Positions 24,870 through 33,355 of a DNA stretch of 64,000 bases are shown piece by piece (positions within the stretch are counted from its first letter, which is position 1; the number at the start of each line of letters is the position of its first letter). The notes under the pieces are model-generated. The model was given only the letters and a program-made list of their open reading frames with translations, ran no database searches and was not told where the DNA came from. A program made the translations under genes and the position numbers. This DNA comes from Gemmatimonadaceae bacterium (lineage in GTDB: Bacteria; Gemmatimonadota; Gemmatimonadetes; Gemmatimonadales; Gemmatimonadaceae), in assembly GCA_035533015.1 (NCBI GenBank), contig DATLUQ010000062.1, positions 1 to 64,000 on the forward strand, in the 5' to 3' direction.

Positions 24870-27231
24870 AAAGCACGCGGCCAAGCCGCCGGTTCCCGCT
24901 CCGCCGGCGGACGCGCCGCGCGCCACGCGTTTCGTCGCCACCAAGGTCGAGATCGAGGGGCGCGAAGAAACGAAGATCGTCGAGCTCCCCGACCGCAACC
25001 CCGAGCCGTGGGACGCCGGAACCCCCCTGCACGTAGTGGGTCAGCGGATACCGCGCATGGACGCGGTGGAGAAGGTCACCGGCACGGCACGCTACACGGT
25101 GGACGTGCACCGCCCCGGCATGCTCTTCGCCGCCGTGGTCCGTGCCGCGGTGGCGGCCGGCCGGGTCGCCGGCCTCGATGCGTCTGCTGCGCTCGCCATG
25201 CCCGGGGTGCGCGGAGTGCTCACCCTGGACGACGTCCGCGGCATTCGCGCCGACGGGGGCCAGCTGCTCGACGACACGATCCACTACGCCGGCCAGCCGG
25301 TGTGCGCGGTGTGTGCCGACACCTTCGGGCTCGCCAACGCGGCCGCCGCGGCCGTGAAACTCACCGTGGAGACCGCGCCCCACGCGGTGACCGCTGAGCA
25401 GGCGCTGGCCGACGGCGCCCCCAAGGTCCGTGCGCGCGGCAACGAGTCGCCGCGCTCGCCGCGCGTGATCCAGCGCGGCGACGTCGAGGCCGGACTGCGC
25501 GGCGCCGAGATCACGATCACGCGCGAGTACCGCACGCCGGTGGCGCTCCACAGCGCGCTGGAGCCGCACGGCGCGGTAGCCGAGTGGGAGGGCGGCCGGC
25601 TCACCGTCTGGGAATCCACCCAGGGGATCTTCAATACACGGCGCGACCTGGCGGCGGCGTTCAAGCTCAGGCTGAACCAGGTGCGAGTGATGAAGGACTA
25701 CATGGGTGGCGGGTTTGGCGCCAAGAACGGCGCAGCGGCGGCCAGCTATATCGCCGCTGCGCTCGCTCGCCAGGTGGGGCGTCCGGTGCGCTGCGTGTGG
25801 GACCGGGAGGGCGAACAGACGGACGCCGGCCACCGCTCGGCCACCGTCCAGCAGGTGACCCTGGGCGCGCGGCGTGACGGCACGCTCACGGCGATCGCGG
25901 TCGAGGCGACGATTCCCCTGGGCATCGGCGGGTGGGAGGCCGGCCCCGGCCGGATCTACCATGAGCTGCACGCCTGCCCCAACGTGCGCACCAGCGAGAA
26001 ATTCGTATACACTAATGAAGGAGCGATGGCATCGTTCCGCGCGCCGGGACACACCGAGGGCGCGTTCGGGTTGGAAAGCGCCCTCAACGCCCTGGCCCGG
26101 GAGTTGCACCTCGACCCGCTGGAACTGCGGCGGCGCAACTACGCCCGCCGCGACCAGGTGCGCGACCGTCCCTATTCGGCCAAGCGGCTCGACGAGTGTT
26201 ATCGCCAGGGCGCGGCGCGATTCGGCTGGACCGAACGCGAGGCGCGACGCGCAACCACCTCGGCCACGCGCATCCGCCGCGGGTTCGGCATGGCCGCCTG
26301 CACCTGGGGCGCCGGCGGCGGTCCGCCCGCGTACGCCACGGTGCGTCTCGATCGCGACGGCAGCGCGGAAGTGCTCACCGGCGCGCAGGACCTGGGCACC
26401 GGGTCCCGCACCGTGATGGCCCAGATCGCCGCCGAGGTGCTGGGCGCCCGCGTCGACGACGTGCGCACGGTCCTCGGAGACACCGAGCGGCTGCCCTTCG
26501 CGTCCAACTCCTGGGGCTCGATCACCACCGCGTCCGTGGGGCCGGCGGTGCGCGCCGCCGCCGAGGAGGCGCGCGACCGGCTGTTCGAGGCGGCGGCGGC
26601 GATGCTCGACGCCGGCGTGAACGAATTGACGGCGCGCGATGGCGTGATCGGGGTGCGCGGCAGCGAACGCACGATCACCTTTGCCGACGTGTGCGGCAGG
26701 CTGGGCGACGTGATGATCATGGGGCACGGCAGCCGCGGCCCGAACCCCGACGGCACGGCAATCTCGGCGTTCGGCGCGCACTTCGCCGAGGTCGAGGTGG
26801 ACGTCGAGACCGGCCGCGTGCGCGTGGTGCGCATCGTCGCCGCGCACGACAGCGGGCGGATCGTCAATCCGACACTCGCCGAGAGCCAGCTCGAGGGCGG
26901 GGTGCTCCAGGGGTTGGGCTATGCGCTATTCGAGGAACGGGTGATGGACGCGCGCCTCGGACTCCCGATGAATCCCACGCTGCACGACTACAAGATTCCG
27001 ACCATGGCCGACGTGCCGGTGATCGAGGGATTCTTTCTCGACGAGGCCGATGTGGTGGCCAATCACACCGGCGCCAAGGGGCTGGCCGAGCCACCGATCA
27101 TTCCCGTGGCACCGGCCATCGCGGCCGCGGTAGCCGACGCGATCGGGGCGGAGATGGCCGAGATTCCGATGACGCCGTGGAGGGTGCTTGCTACCTTCTC
27201 CACGGCGGCGGGGCGCCAGCCTTCTTTTTGA
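24859..27231 (+). CDS. Molybdenum hydroxylase large (molybdopterin-binding) subunit, 790 aa
   Basis: The catalytic subunit of the xanthine dehydrogenase/aldehyde oxidoreductase family. It binds the Mo-molybdopterin cofactor and hydroxylates an aldehyde or N-heterocycle. The domains are an N-terminal hammerhead (about 45-165, MDAVEKVTGTARYTVDV) and cofactor-binding domains with MGGGFGAKNGAAAASYIAAAL and FRAPGHTEGAFGLES, closing with the catalytic Glu in GAKGLAEPPIIPVAPAIAAA. The GTG at 24859 is chosen because it overlaps the small subunit in the usual way. The first 40 residues are a proline- and charge-rich extension. Its 3' end overlaps the convergent yhbY gene by 41 bases. The substrate is not predictable. 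Confidence 0.93.
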   Translation: MAPRKHAAKPPVPAPPADAPRATRFVATKVEIEGREETKIVELPDRNPEPWDAGTPLHVVGQRIPRMDAVEKVTGTARYTVDVHRPGMLFAAVVRAAVAAGRVAGLDASAALAMPGVRGVLTLDDVRGIRADGGQLLDDTIHYAGQPVCAVCADTFGLANAAAAAVKLTVETAPHAVTAEQALADGAPKVRARGNESPRSPRVIQRGDVEAGLRGAEITITREYRTPVALHSALEPHGAVAEWEGGRLTVWESTQGIFNTRRDLAAAFKLRLNQVRVMKDYMGGGFGAKNGAAAASYIAAALARQVGRPVRCVWDREGEQTDAGHRSATVQQVTLGARRDGTLTAIAVEATIPLGIGGWEAGPGRIYHELHACPNVRTSEKFVYTNEGAMASFRAPGHTEGAFGLESALNALARELHLDPLELRRRNYARRDQVRDRPYSAKRLDECYRQGAARFGWTEREARRATTSATRIRRGFGMAACTWGAGGGPPAYATVRLDRDGSAEVLTGAQDLGTGSRTVMAQIAAEVLGARVDDVRTVLGDTERLPFASNSWGSITTASVGPAVRAAAEEARDRLFEAAAAMLDAGVNELTARDGVIGVRGSERTITFADVCGRLGDVMIMGHGSRGPNPDGTAISAFGAHFAEVEVDVETGRVRVVRIVAAHDSGRIVNPTLAESQLEGGVLQGLGYALFEERVMDARLGLPMNPTLHDYKIPTMADVPVIEGFFLDEADVVANHTGAKGLAEPPIIPVAPAIAAAVADAIGAEMAEIPMTPWRVLATFSTAAGRQPSF

Positions 27232-27502
27232 TCTCCGGATTCTCCCGGTACAGCGTTGCCGTCCGGCCGATCACCTGCACCACCTCGGCCGAGAGCATCT
27301 TGGCCAGGTCGGTCGCCACCTGCTTGGGCTTGGCGTCGGCGGCGCGGTTCAGTTGAACCTTCACCAACTCGTGCGTGCGCAGGGCATCGGCCACCGACTG
27401 GACCAGCGCCGGCGTGGCGCCCTGGTGTCCCAGGTGCACCGCGGCGGCGAGATGATGCGCTTCGGCGCGCAACTCGGCGCGTTGTTTGGACGTCAGAGCC
27501 AT
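27191..27502 (-). CDS. yhbY: YhbY/CRM-domain RNA-binding protein, 103 aa
   Basis: A small CRM-fold protein that associates with the pre-50S ribosome in other bacteria. The family features are seen in order: an N-terminal helix with LTSKQRAELRAEAHHL, then VHLGHQGATPALVQSV, HELVKVQLN, and VVQVIGRTATLYREN. The usual GxxG loop of the fold is GHQG here. The length is normal. It lies tail-to-tail with the Mo hydroxylase large subunit and overlaps it by 41 bases, and it follows the peptidase gene on the same strand by 45 bp, so the pair may be co-transcribed. Confidence 0.9.
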   Translation of the reverse strand: MALTSKQRAELRAEAHHLAAAVHLGHQGATPALVQSVADALRTHELVKVQLNRAADAKPKQVATDLAKMLSAEVVQVIGRTATLYRENPEIKKKAGAPPPWRR

Positions 27503-27547
27503 GATCGGTGCAGGCTGAGGTTCGGCAGCCGGTGGCGCGAGCGGCCG

Positions 27548-28243
27548 CTAGTGGCCAACGATGCGGGTGCCACGTTCGGAAAGTAATGGGAAGGGGTCGA
27601 TCGCCTCGCCCTCCCAGTACTTGCCGTCGGGGGGCATGCGGAGAATCTGGAAGTGGAGGTGCGGTAGATTCTCCGGGGCGTCGCCAGTCGTGCCCACATA
27701 GCCGATGGTGTCGCCCTTGGTCACCAGATCGCCGGCGCTGAGCCCGCGCTTGTAGCCCTCGAGGTGCGCGTAGTAGTACACGAACTGGCCGCTGCGATCG
27801 ATCGTATAGGCGGTGATGCCGCCGAGGGTATTGCTGGATAGCCGGAGCACCCGCCCGTCGTCAGCCGCCAGGACTGGCGTGCCTCGTGGCGCCATGATGT
27901 CGATGGCGTGATGGAACCGCCCCCCTTCGCGCGGCGAGTCGAAGGAGTCCTGGAGCGCATCGGCCGAGCCCCCCGCCACCGGAAGGATGAGGGCGTGCGA
28001 GACGAGCGTCGCATCGGCGGCCGCTGCGGTGAGTGCGAGCCGCGGCGCGACCAGCCGGCTGGCGGCGTCTGAGGGGGCCGCGTCGCCCGCATCGGCGTCC
28101 CCATTGGCCGCCGAGGGCCCCATGGCCGCCGCTGCGACGCGGCCCTCCGGCTCGGGCACCACGGCGGGCGCGAGGGTCTGAATGCACCCCGACGCACACA
28201 GGGCAGTGGCCAGGATGATGGGCATTCGCGAGCGCGTGGACAT
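27548..28243 (-). CDS. M23 (LytM) peptidase-like lipoprotein, 231 aa
   Basis: A probable cell-wall endopeptidase or regulator. The N-terminus is a lipoprotein-like signal with Cys at residue 20 (ALCASGC), followed by a low-complexity Ala/Pro linker to about residue 85. The LytM domain (about 95-225) retains the zinc ligands: the HxxxD motif in FHHAIDIMAPRGTPVLA and HxH in PHLHFQI, so it may be active rather than degenerate. It is divergent from the small membrane-protein gene. yhbY lies downstream on the same strand. Confidence 0.85.
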   Translation of the reverse strand: MSTRSRMPIILATALCASGCIQTLAPAVVPEPEGRVAAAAMGPSAANGDADAGDAAPSDAASRLVAPRLALTAAAADATLVSHALILPVAGGSADALQDSFDSPREGGRFHHAIDIMAPRGTPVLAADDGRVLRLSSNTLGGITAYTIDRSGQFVYYYAHLEGYKRGLSAGDLVTKGDTIGYVGTTGDAPENLPHLHFQILRMPPDGKYWEGEAIDPFPLLSERGTRIVGH

Positions 28244-28339
28244 ATCGGCGTAGAACGACGCGCCGGCCTCGACTCGGGCAACGACAGGACGCTAGCTCGC
28301 GGAAATCGGCGGGTGGTCGCGCCTCCGGAATTGACACGC

Positions 28340-28345
28340 TATCTT
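28340..28345 (+). promoter_or_regulatory. -10 element of the 58-residue membrane protein gene
   Basis: TATCTT followed by AG, 35 bases before the ATG at 28381. A TTGACA just three bases upstream is too close to be its -35. Confidence 0.35.
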
Positions 28346-28380
28346 AGGTCGTTCCACCGAATCGCGCTGAAGAGGAGCAC

Positions 28381-28557
28381 ATGCCGCACCAGGACCGCCA
28401 CATCGAAGTCAAGAAGAATCAGGGATGGGGAACCGTACTCCTGACCGTCGTCATCGTCGCGGTGATCCTCAGCGCCGTGACGTACATCCACAAGACGACC
28501 TACAAGTCGTACAACGATCTGACCTTCCACGCCAAGGGTAGTCAGGACAACAACTGA
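28381..28557 (+). CDS. Small single-helix membrane protein, 58 aa
   Basis: A short frame with strong support: AGAGGAG lies three bases before the ATG, a -10-like TATCTT lies upstream, and an 11-pair terminator hairpin lies 28 bases after the stop. The product has a charged, soluble start (HQDRHIEVKKNQ), one transmembrane helix at about residues 17-36 (GTVLLTVVIVAVILSAVTYI) and a polar tail ending QDNN. Topology is probably tail-out. I recognise no family. It is a stand-alone transcript between the peptidase and the thioredoxin-like gene. Confidence 0.75.
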   Translation: MPHQDRHIEVKKNQGWGTVLLTVVIVAVILSAVTYIHKTTYKSYNDLTFHAKGSQDNN

Positions 28558-28584
28558 TCGCGCCGGATCTCGGCGCCGGACGAT

Positions 28585-28611
28585 GAGCGGCGGGCACGGA
28601 GCCCGCCGCTC
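28585..28611. terminator. Strong terminator hairpin after the small membrane protein
   Basis: GAGCGGCGGGC (28585-28595) and GCCCGCCGCTC (28601-28611) form 11 uninterrupted pairs around the loop ACGGA, followed by TTCC. It lies between convergent genes and could serve both. The lack of a long U-run is common in GC-rich genomes. Confidence 0.7.
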
Positions 28612-28624
28612 TTCCATTACCGGC

Positions 28625-29188
28625 TCACAAATCCTGCGCGACGCGGCTGGCCACTCCGCGTTCCATCATCGACAACACCTCGTCGAGAATCGCGTGCCCG
28701 TGGTCGCGGGCGTACCAGCGGCGGACCTCGCGATACCGATCGTCGTTGGACAGCGCCTTTCCGGGACCGAGCACCCACGCCTGCAGCTCCGTGGGGCGCG
28801 GACCCCACCAGCCCAGCTCCCTGAAGTTTCGGTCGAGCAGCAGAACCACCGGAATGGAGCGCGATTTGCCAGTGAGGTGGGCCTCCATCACGTCGAGATT
28901 CGCGTCGCGGCCGAGGAGCCGCAGATCCAGCCCCGGTGCACCCTCCACCAGCCGCTGCACGACGGGCACGATGTTCACCGCATCGCCGCACCAGTCCTCG
29001 CTCAGCACCACCAGATGCCAGGGCCCGCCGAGTCGCGCCGCGCGGGCCGCGAATTCGTCGGGCACCCGGGCGTGCTCGTAGACAGCTCGCCACAGGTCGG
29101 CGTTCCTCTGCGCCGTGGGCAGCCATGCGTCAAAGGTCGGCGCCGATTCCCAGCGCGCCACGTCCAGCTCGAATGTCGTCGAAAGCAT
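28625..29188 (-). CDS. Thioredoxin-family protein with single-Cys site, 187 aa
   Basis: Matches the thioredoxin-like family in which the active site reads SEDWCGDAVN, that is, one cysteine near residue 70 and Gly-Asp in place of the second half. The rest has the thioredoxin fold with RSIPVVLLLD as the cis-proline strand. Such proteins cannot perform a classical dithiol reduction; they may be monothiol reductases or binding proteins. The ATG at 29188 is selected because GAGG lies six bases before it; further in-frame Met codons upstream have no support. The N-terminus has helical segments typical of this family. Confidence 0.8.
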   Translation of the reverse strand: MLSTTFELDVARWESAPTFDAWLPTAQRNADLWRAVYEHARVPDEFAARAARLGGPWHLVVLSEDWCGDAVNIVPVVQRLVEGAPGLDLRLLGRDANLDVMEAHLTGKSRSIPVVLLLDRNFRELGWWGPRPTELQAWVLGPGKALSNDDRYREVRRWYARDHGHAILDEVLSMMERGVASRVAQDL

Positions 29189-29289
29189 GAGAACCTCATC
29201 AACCTTGCTCGGGCGAGCGAATGCCCGCCATCTTCTATTTAGCGACCTGCGCAAGCCGTGTCCGTCGGCGCGCGCTTCATTTCAGTTGA

Positions 29290-29302
29290 GATTCGAATCG
29301 CC
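29290..29302 (+). promoter_or_regulatory. GATTCGAATCGCC element at the FAD-subunit start
   Basis: The 13 bases before the GTG at 29303 are identical to the 13 bases before the ATG of the tlpA-like gene (14666-14678). It includes the palindrome GATTCGAATC and occupies the place of a ribosome site. Confidence 0.4.
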
Positions 29303-30265
29303 GTGCATCCCTTCACCTACCATCGCGCCCTGTCGCGCGACGACGCGGCAGCCCAACTGGCCCACGACGGTTCAGCGCCGATGGGCGGCGGCACGGACCT
29401 GCTCGTGGCAATCGAGGAGGGCGTGACGTCGCCGGCGAGGGTGGTGGACCTGCGCTCCGTTCGCGGCGCCGACGAAATCGCAGTCGGGCCCGACGGTTCG
29501 CTGCGCATCGGCAGCTCGGCGCACGTGCACGACGTGGCCCGGCATCCTGCGGTGCGGGGACGGTGGGCGGCATTGGCCCAAGCATGCGAGAGCGTGGGCA
29601 CGCCCGCCCTTCGGCACATGGGGACGATGGGCGGCAACCTGTGCCAGCGTCCCCGCTGCTGGTACTTCCGGCGAGGGGTGTCCTGTTTCAAGAGCGGTGG
29701 CGACGCCTGCCCCGCTGTGGACGGGGAGAATCAGTACCTCGCGATCGTGAACGGAGGCCCGTGCCACGCCGTGCACCCGAGCGACCCCGCGGTGGCCCTC
29801 GCGGCGCTCGAGGCGACGATCGAGATCACGGGCGCCGCGGTCACGCGCTCCGTGCCCATCGGCCAGTTCTTCGTGGCGCCCGGCGGGCCGCTGGACCGCG
29901 AGACGGTGGTGGAGGCGGGCGAATTCGTGAGCGCCATCGTGCTGAGCACCGAATCGGCAGGCGGCGTGCAGCACTATCACAAGCTGATGCAGCGCGAGGC
30001 GTGGGACTTCGCACTCGTGAGCATCGCCGCGGTGCGGCGCGAATCGGGCGCAGTCCGGATGGCGATGGGCGGCGTGGCGTCCGCGCCCTGGCGCGTGAAT
30101 TCGTCGGTGGAGGAGGACGTGGCGTCGGGTGGGCTGGACGACGATTCGATCGCGTCACTGGCCGAGCGCGCCTTGTACGACGTCACCCCGCTGTCCAAGA
30201 ACGGTTACAAGGTGGAATTGGCGGGCGCCCTACTTCGCCAGGCGATGCGCGAACTCGGCACCTGA
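29303..30265 (+). CDS. Molybdenum hydroxylase FAD-binding subunit, 320 aa
   Basis: The electron-exit subunit matching the small and large subunits encoded 2-5 kb upstream. The FAD domain has MGGGTDLLVAIEEG and the second FAD motif HMGTMGGNLCQRPRC. It also has the Cys-rich insertion found in PaoB/YagS-type subunits (CQRPRCWYF, CFKSGGDAC and GGPCHAVHPSD), which in that group holds an extra [4Fe-4S] cluster. The C-terminal domain (about 215-320) is the CO dehydrogenase flavoprotein C domain. GTG at 29303 gives the usual VHPFTYHRALS start; another GTG at 29258 would add 15 residues. Separation from its partners by four small genes is unusual. Confidence 0.9.
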   Translation: MHPFTYHRALSRDDAAAQLAHDGSAPMGGGTDLLVAIEEGVTSPARVVDLRSVRGADEIAVGPDGSLRIGSSAHVHDVARHPAVRGRWAALAQACESVGTPALRHMGTMGGNLCQRPRCWYFRRGVSCFKSGGDACPAVDGENQYLAIVNGGPCHAVHPSDPAVALAALEATIEITGAAVTRSVPIGQFFVAPGGPLDRETVVEAGEFVSAIVLSTESAGGVQHYHKLMQREAWDFALVSIAAVRRESGAVRMAMGGVASAPWRVNSSVEEDVASGGLDDDSIASLAERALYDVTPLSKNGYKVELAGALLRQAMRELGT

Positions 30266-30304
30266 ACGTTGGCTGCTCGTCCCCCTTCCCCCTGCCCCCC
30301 TCCC

Positions 30305-30838
30305 ATGCTTCCCGAATCGCTCCCCCCGGCCGCCTATCTGGTGGACGTGCGCTGGGGCCTGGCCTATCCCCTGCACCGCGTCGTCACGGGAATCGGACGC
30401 GACATGGCGAACCCGATTCTGGTGCGCGACCTCGCCGCTTCGCGCACCCACGCCGAAGTGCGGCGAACGGACAACGCGTACGTGCTGCAGCCCATCGCCA
30501 CAGCCGAGACCAAGGTGAATGGCATCGCGCTGACGGGACCGCGGCCCCTGGCCGACGGTGATGTGGTGGAGGTCGCGTACACCCGGCTGCGGTTCACGCA
30601 CAAGCCACCCACGGGGGACGTGCTCCCCGCGCCCGCGCACGCCGCGATGGACCCGGATCTGGCGGGCCAGAAGACCCAGATCCGGGAGATCGTGTCGCCG
30701 GAGAAGCTGCAGGAGGTGCGCCGGAGGCTGATGCGGCCCGTCGAGCTGCACTGGTGGGTGCTCGTGGCCGCCGCACTGGCGGCGGCGCTGGCCCTGGCAT
30801 CGCTGATTCTGCTGGCGACTCGCGTGTGGCCGGGCTGA
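30305..30838 (+). CDS. FHA-domain protein with C-terminal membrane anchor, 177 aa
   Basis: The N-terminal part (about 1-95) is a forkhead-associated fold that binds phosphothreonine: IGRD, then a SRTHAEV motif, then VNGIALTGPRPLADGDVVEV. One transmembrane helix ends the protein (about 150-172, WWVLVAAALAAALALASLILL), so the FHA domain faces the cytoplasm as a tail-anchored receptor. It follows the FAD subunit by 39 bp and could be co-transcribed. A Ser/Thr kinase partner is not in this window. The bases before the ATG are almost all C and T, with no Shine-Dalgarno. Confidence 0.85.
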   Translation: MLPESLPPAAYLVDVRWGLAYPLHRVVTGIGRDMANPILVRDLAASRTHAEVRRTDNAYVLQPIATAETKVNGIALTGPRPLADGDVVEVAYTRLRFTHKPPTGDVLPAPAHAAMDPDLAGQKTQIREIVSPEKLQEVRRRLMRPVELHWWVLVAAALAAALALASLILLATRVWPG

Positions 30839-30854
30839 GGTGCGAGAAGGTCAC

Positions 30855-30870
30855 AAACATGCTTTTGTTT
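30855..30870. promoter_or_regulatory. AT-rich inverted repeat upstream of sufB
   Basis: AAACA and TGTTT, six bases apart, in an AT-rich patch of the 203-bp gap between the FHA gene and sufB. It could be an operator for suf or the end of the preceding transcript. No typical promoter pair is certain in this gap. Confidence 0.3.
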
Positions 30871-31041
30871 ACAGGTTCGCTTTCACCGCGGCGGATAACC
30901 GAGTAATTTTGTCTGCATCGGAACCACGCGCCAGATGCGTATGTTCCGGAGTTGCGAGCCGCCCACCGGGCCAGTGAGCCGTCGGTGCCTCAAGATATTT
31001 TGATACAACGGCTTGCGCACGGCATCGGCATTGGAGTGAGC

Positions 31042-32475
31042 ATGAGTTCGTCCATCGATTCCCTGGTCGCCAAGGAATATCAGTACGGCTTCGTCACCGA
31101 CGTCGAGGCGGACACGATTCCGCCCGGTCTGAGCGATGACGTGGTGCGTCTGATTTCGCAGAAAAAGCACGAGCCGGAGTTCATGTTGAACTGGCGGCTC
31201 AAGGCGTTCCGGCGCTGGCAGACGATGCGCGAGCCGCATTGGCCGAACGTCCATTACGAGCCGATCGACTACCAGAAGGCGAGCTACTACTCGGCGCCCA
31301 CGTCGGTCAAGCCCAAGCAGTCCCTGGACGAAGTGGATCCGGAACTGCTCAAGACCTACGCCAAGCTCGGCATTCCGCTGCAGGAGCAGAAGCTGCTGGC
31401 CGGCGTGGCCGTGGACGCGATCTTCGACTCGGTGTCGGTGGGCACGACGATGCGCGAACAGCTCTCCGAGCATGGGATCATCTTCTGCTCGTTGGGCGAC
31501 GCCATCCAGAACCATCCGGACCTGGTGGAGAAGTACCTGGGCTCCGTGGTGCCCTACAGCGACAATTTCTTCGCGGCGCTCAACTCGGCGGTGTTCTCCG
31601 ACGGGTCGTTCGTGTACGTGCCCAAGGGGGTGCGGTGCCCGATCGAGCTGTCCACGTACTTCCGCATCAATGCAGCCGACACCGGCCAGTTCGAGCGGAC
31701 GCTGATCGTGGCCGATGAGGGGGCGTACGTGAGCTACCTCGAGGGGTGCACGGCGCCCAAGCGGTCGACGAACCAACTGCACGCGGCGGTGGTGGAGCTC
31801 GTCGCGCTCAAGGGCGCGACGATCAAGTACTCGACGGTGCAGAACTGGTACGCCGGGGACAAGGAAGGCGTGGGCGGCATCTACAACTTCGTCACCAAGC
31901 GGGGCAAGGCGTTCGAGAACGCCAAGATCTCGTGGACGCAGGTGGAGACCGGCTCGGCCATCACGTGGAAGTATCCGAGCGTCATCCTGCAGGGCGACAA
32001 CTCGGTGGGCGAGTTTTACTCGGTGGCGGTGGTGAACAATTACCAGCAAGCCGACACGGGCACCAAGATGCTGCACCTGGGCAAGAACACGAAGAGCAAC
32101 ATCGTGTCCAAGGGGATCAGCGCCGGACACGGGAACAACTCGTATCGCGGCCGCGTGTACGTGGCGCCCAAGGCCACCGGGGCGCGCAACTACACGCAGT
32201 GCGATTCGATGCTCGTGGGGAACCAGTGCGGAGCGCACACGTTTCCGTACATCGAAGTGAAGAACAACACCGCGCAGGTGGAGCACGAGGCGAGCACGTC
32301 GAAGATCGGGGAGGATCAGATCTTCTATCTCAAGCAGCGCGGACTATCGGCCGAACAGGCCGTTTCGATGATCGTGAGCGGCTTCTGTAAAGAGGTGTTC
32401 AAGGAGCTGCCCATGGAGTTCGCCTTGGAGGCACAACAGCTCCTGGGGATCACGTTGGAAGGAAGCGTCGGGTAA
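31042..32475 (+). CDS. sufB: Fe-S cluster assembly protein SufB, 477 aa
   Basis: Scaffold component of the SufBCD complex that builds Fe-S clusters in the cytoplasm. The sequence is full length and typical: [20 protein letters not shown] near the start, [15 protein letters not shown], then [20 protein letters not shown] with the conserved Cys, and the C-terminal [20 protein letters not shown] helix. The ATG at 31042 has GGAG five bases upstream; an in-frame ATG 30 codons earlier is rejected because homologues begin here. It opens the suf operon. No SufR/IscR-type repressor gene is adjacent, so regulation is not visible. Confidence 0.97.
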   Translation: MSSSIDSLVAKEYQYGFVTDVEADTIPPGLSDDVVRLISQKKHEPEFMLNWRLKAFRRWQTMREPHWPNVHYEPIDYQKASYYSAPTSVKPKQSLDEVDPELLKTYAKLGIPLQEQKLLAGVAVDAIFDSVSVGTTMREQLSEHGIIFCSLGDAIQNHPDLVEKYLGSVVPYSDNFFAALNSAVFSDGSFVYVPKGVRCPIELSTYFRINAADTGQFERTLIVADEGAYVSYLEGCTAPKRSTNQLHAAVVELVALKGATIKYSTVQNWYAGDKEGVGGIYNFVTKRGKAFENAKISWTQVETGSAITWKYPSVILQGDNSVGEFYSVAVVNNYQQADTGTKMLHLGKNTKSNIVSKGISAGHGNNSYRGRVYVAPKATGARNYTQCDSMLVGNQCGAHTFPYIEVKNNTAQVEHEASTSKIGEDQIFYLKQRGLSAEQAVSMIVSGFCKEVFKELPMEFALEAQQLLGITLEGSVG

Positions 32476-32481
32476 CGGGAG

Positions 32482-32568
32482 AGTAGGACGGCAGGACCGT
32501 GAGAGGGTAGAACGGTTGACTGCGTCACGCCGTTCCCGTCCTGCCGTCCTACTGTCCTGCCCTCCTAC
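32482..32568. repeat. Palindromic repeat element between sufB and sufC
   Basis: AGTAGGACGGCAGGAC (32482-32497) is the exact reverse complement of GTCCTGCCGTCCTACT (32538-32553), a 16-pair stem. Inside it GAACGG (32510-32515) pairs with CCGTTC (32530-32535). The 15-base unit GTCCTGCCGTCCTAC is then repeated at 32554-32568 with one change. It fills most of the only large gap in an otherwise overlapping operon. It resembles a dispersed extragenic palindrome. Confidence 0.75.
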
Positions 32569-32590
32569 AATTCTTCAGCCAATACAGACC

Positions 32591-33351
<761 letters not shown>

Positions 33352-33355
<4 letters not shown>

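Noticed and set aside
28331-28345. TTGACA next to TATCTT as a full promoter
   Set aside because: Only three bases separate them, so they cannot be -35 and -10 of one promoter.
30904-30911. Bacteroidetes-type TAnnTTTG promoter before sufB (TAATTTTG)
   Set aside because: No TTTG-type -33 at the needed distance and the phylum signals do not fit Bacteroidetes.
30992-30997. TATCTT on the leftward strand upstream of sufB
   Set aside because: It faces away from sufB and there is no leftward gene beginning here; taken as chance.
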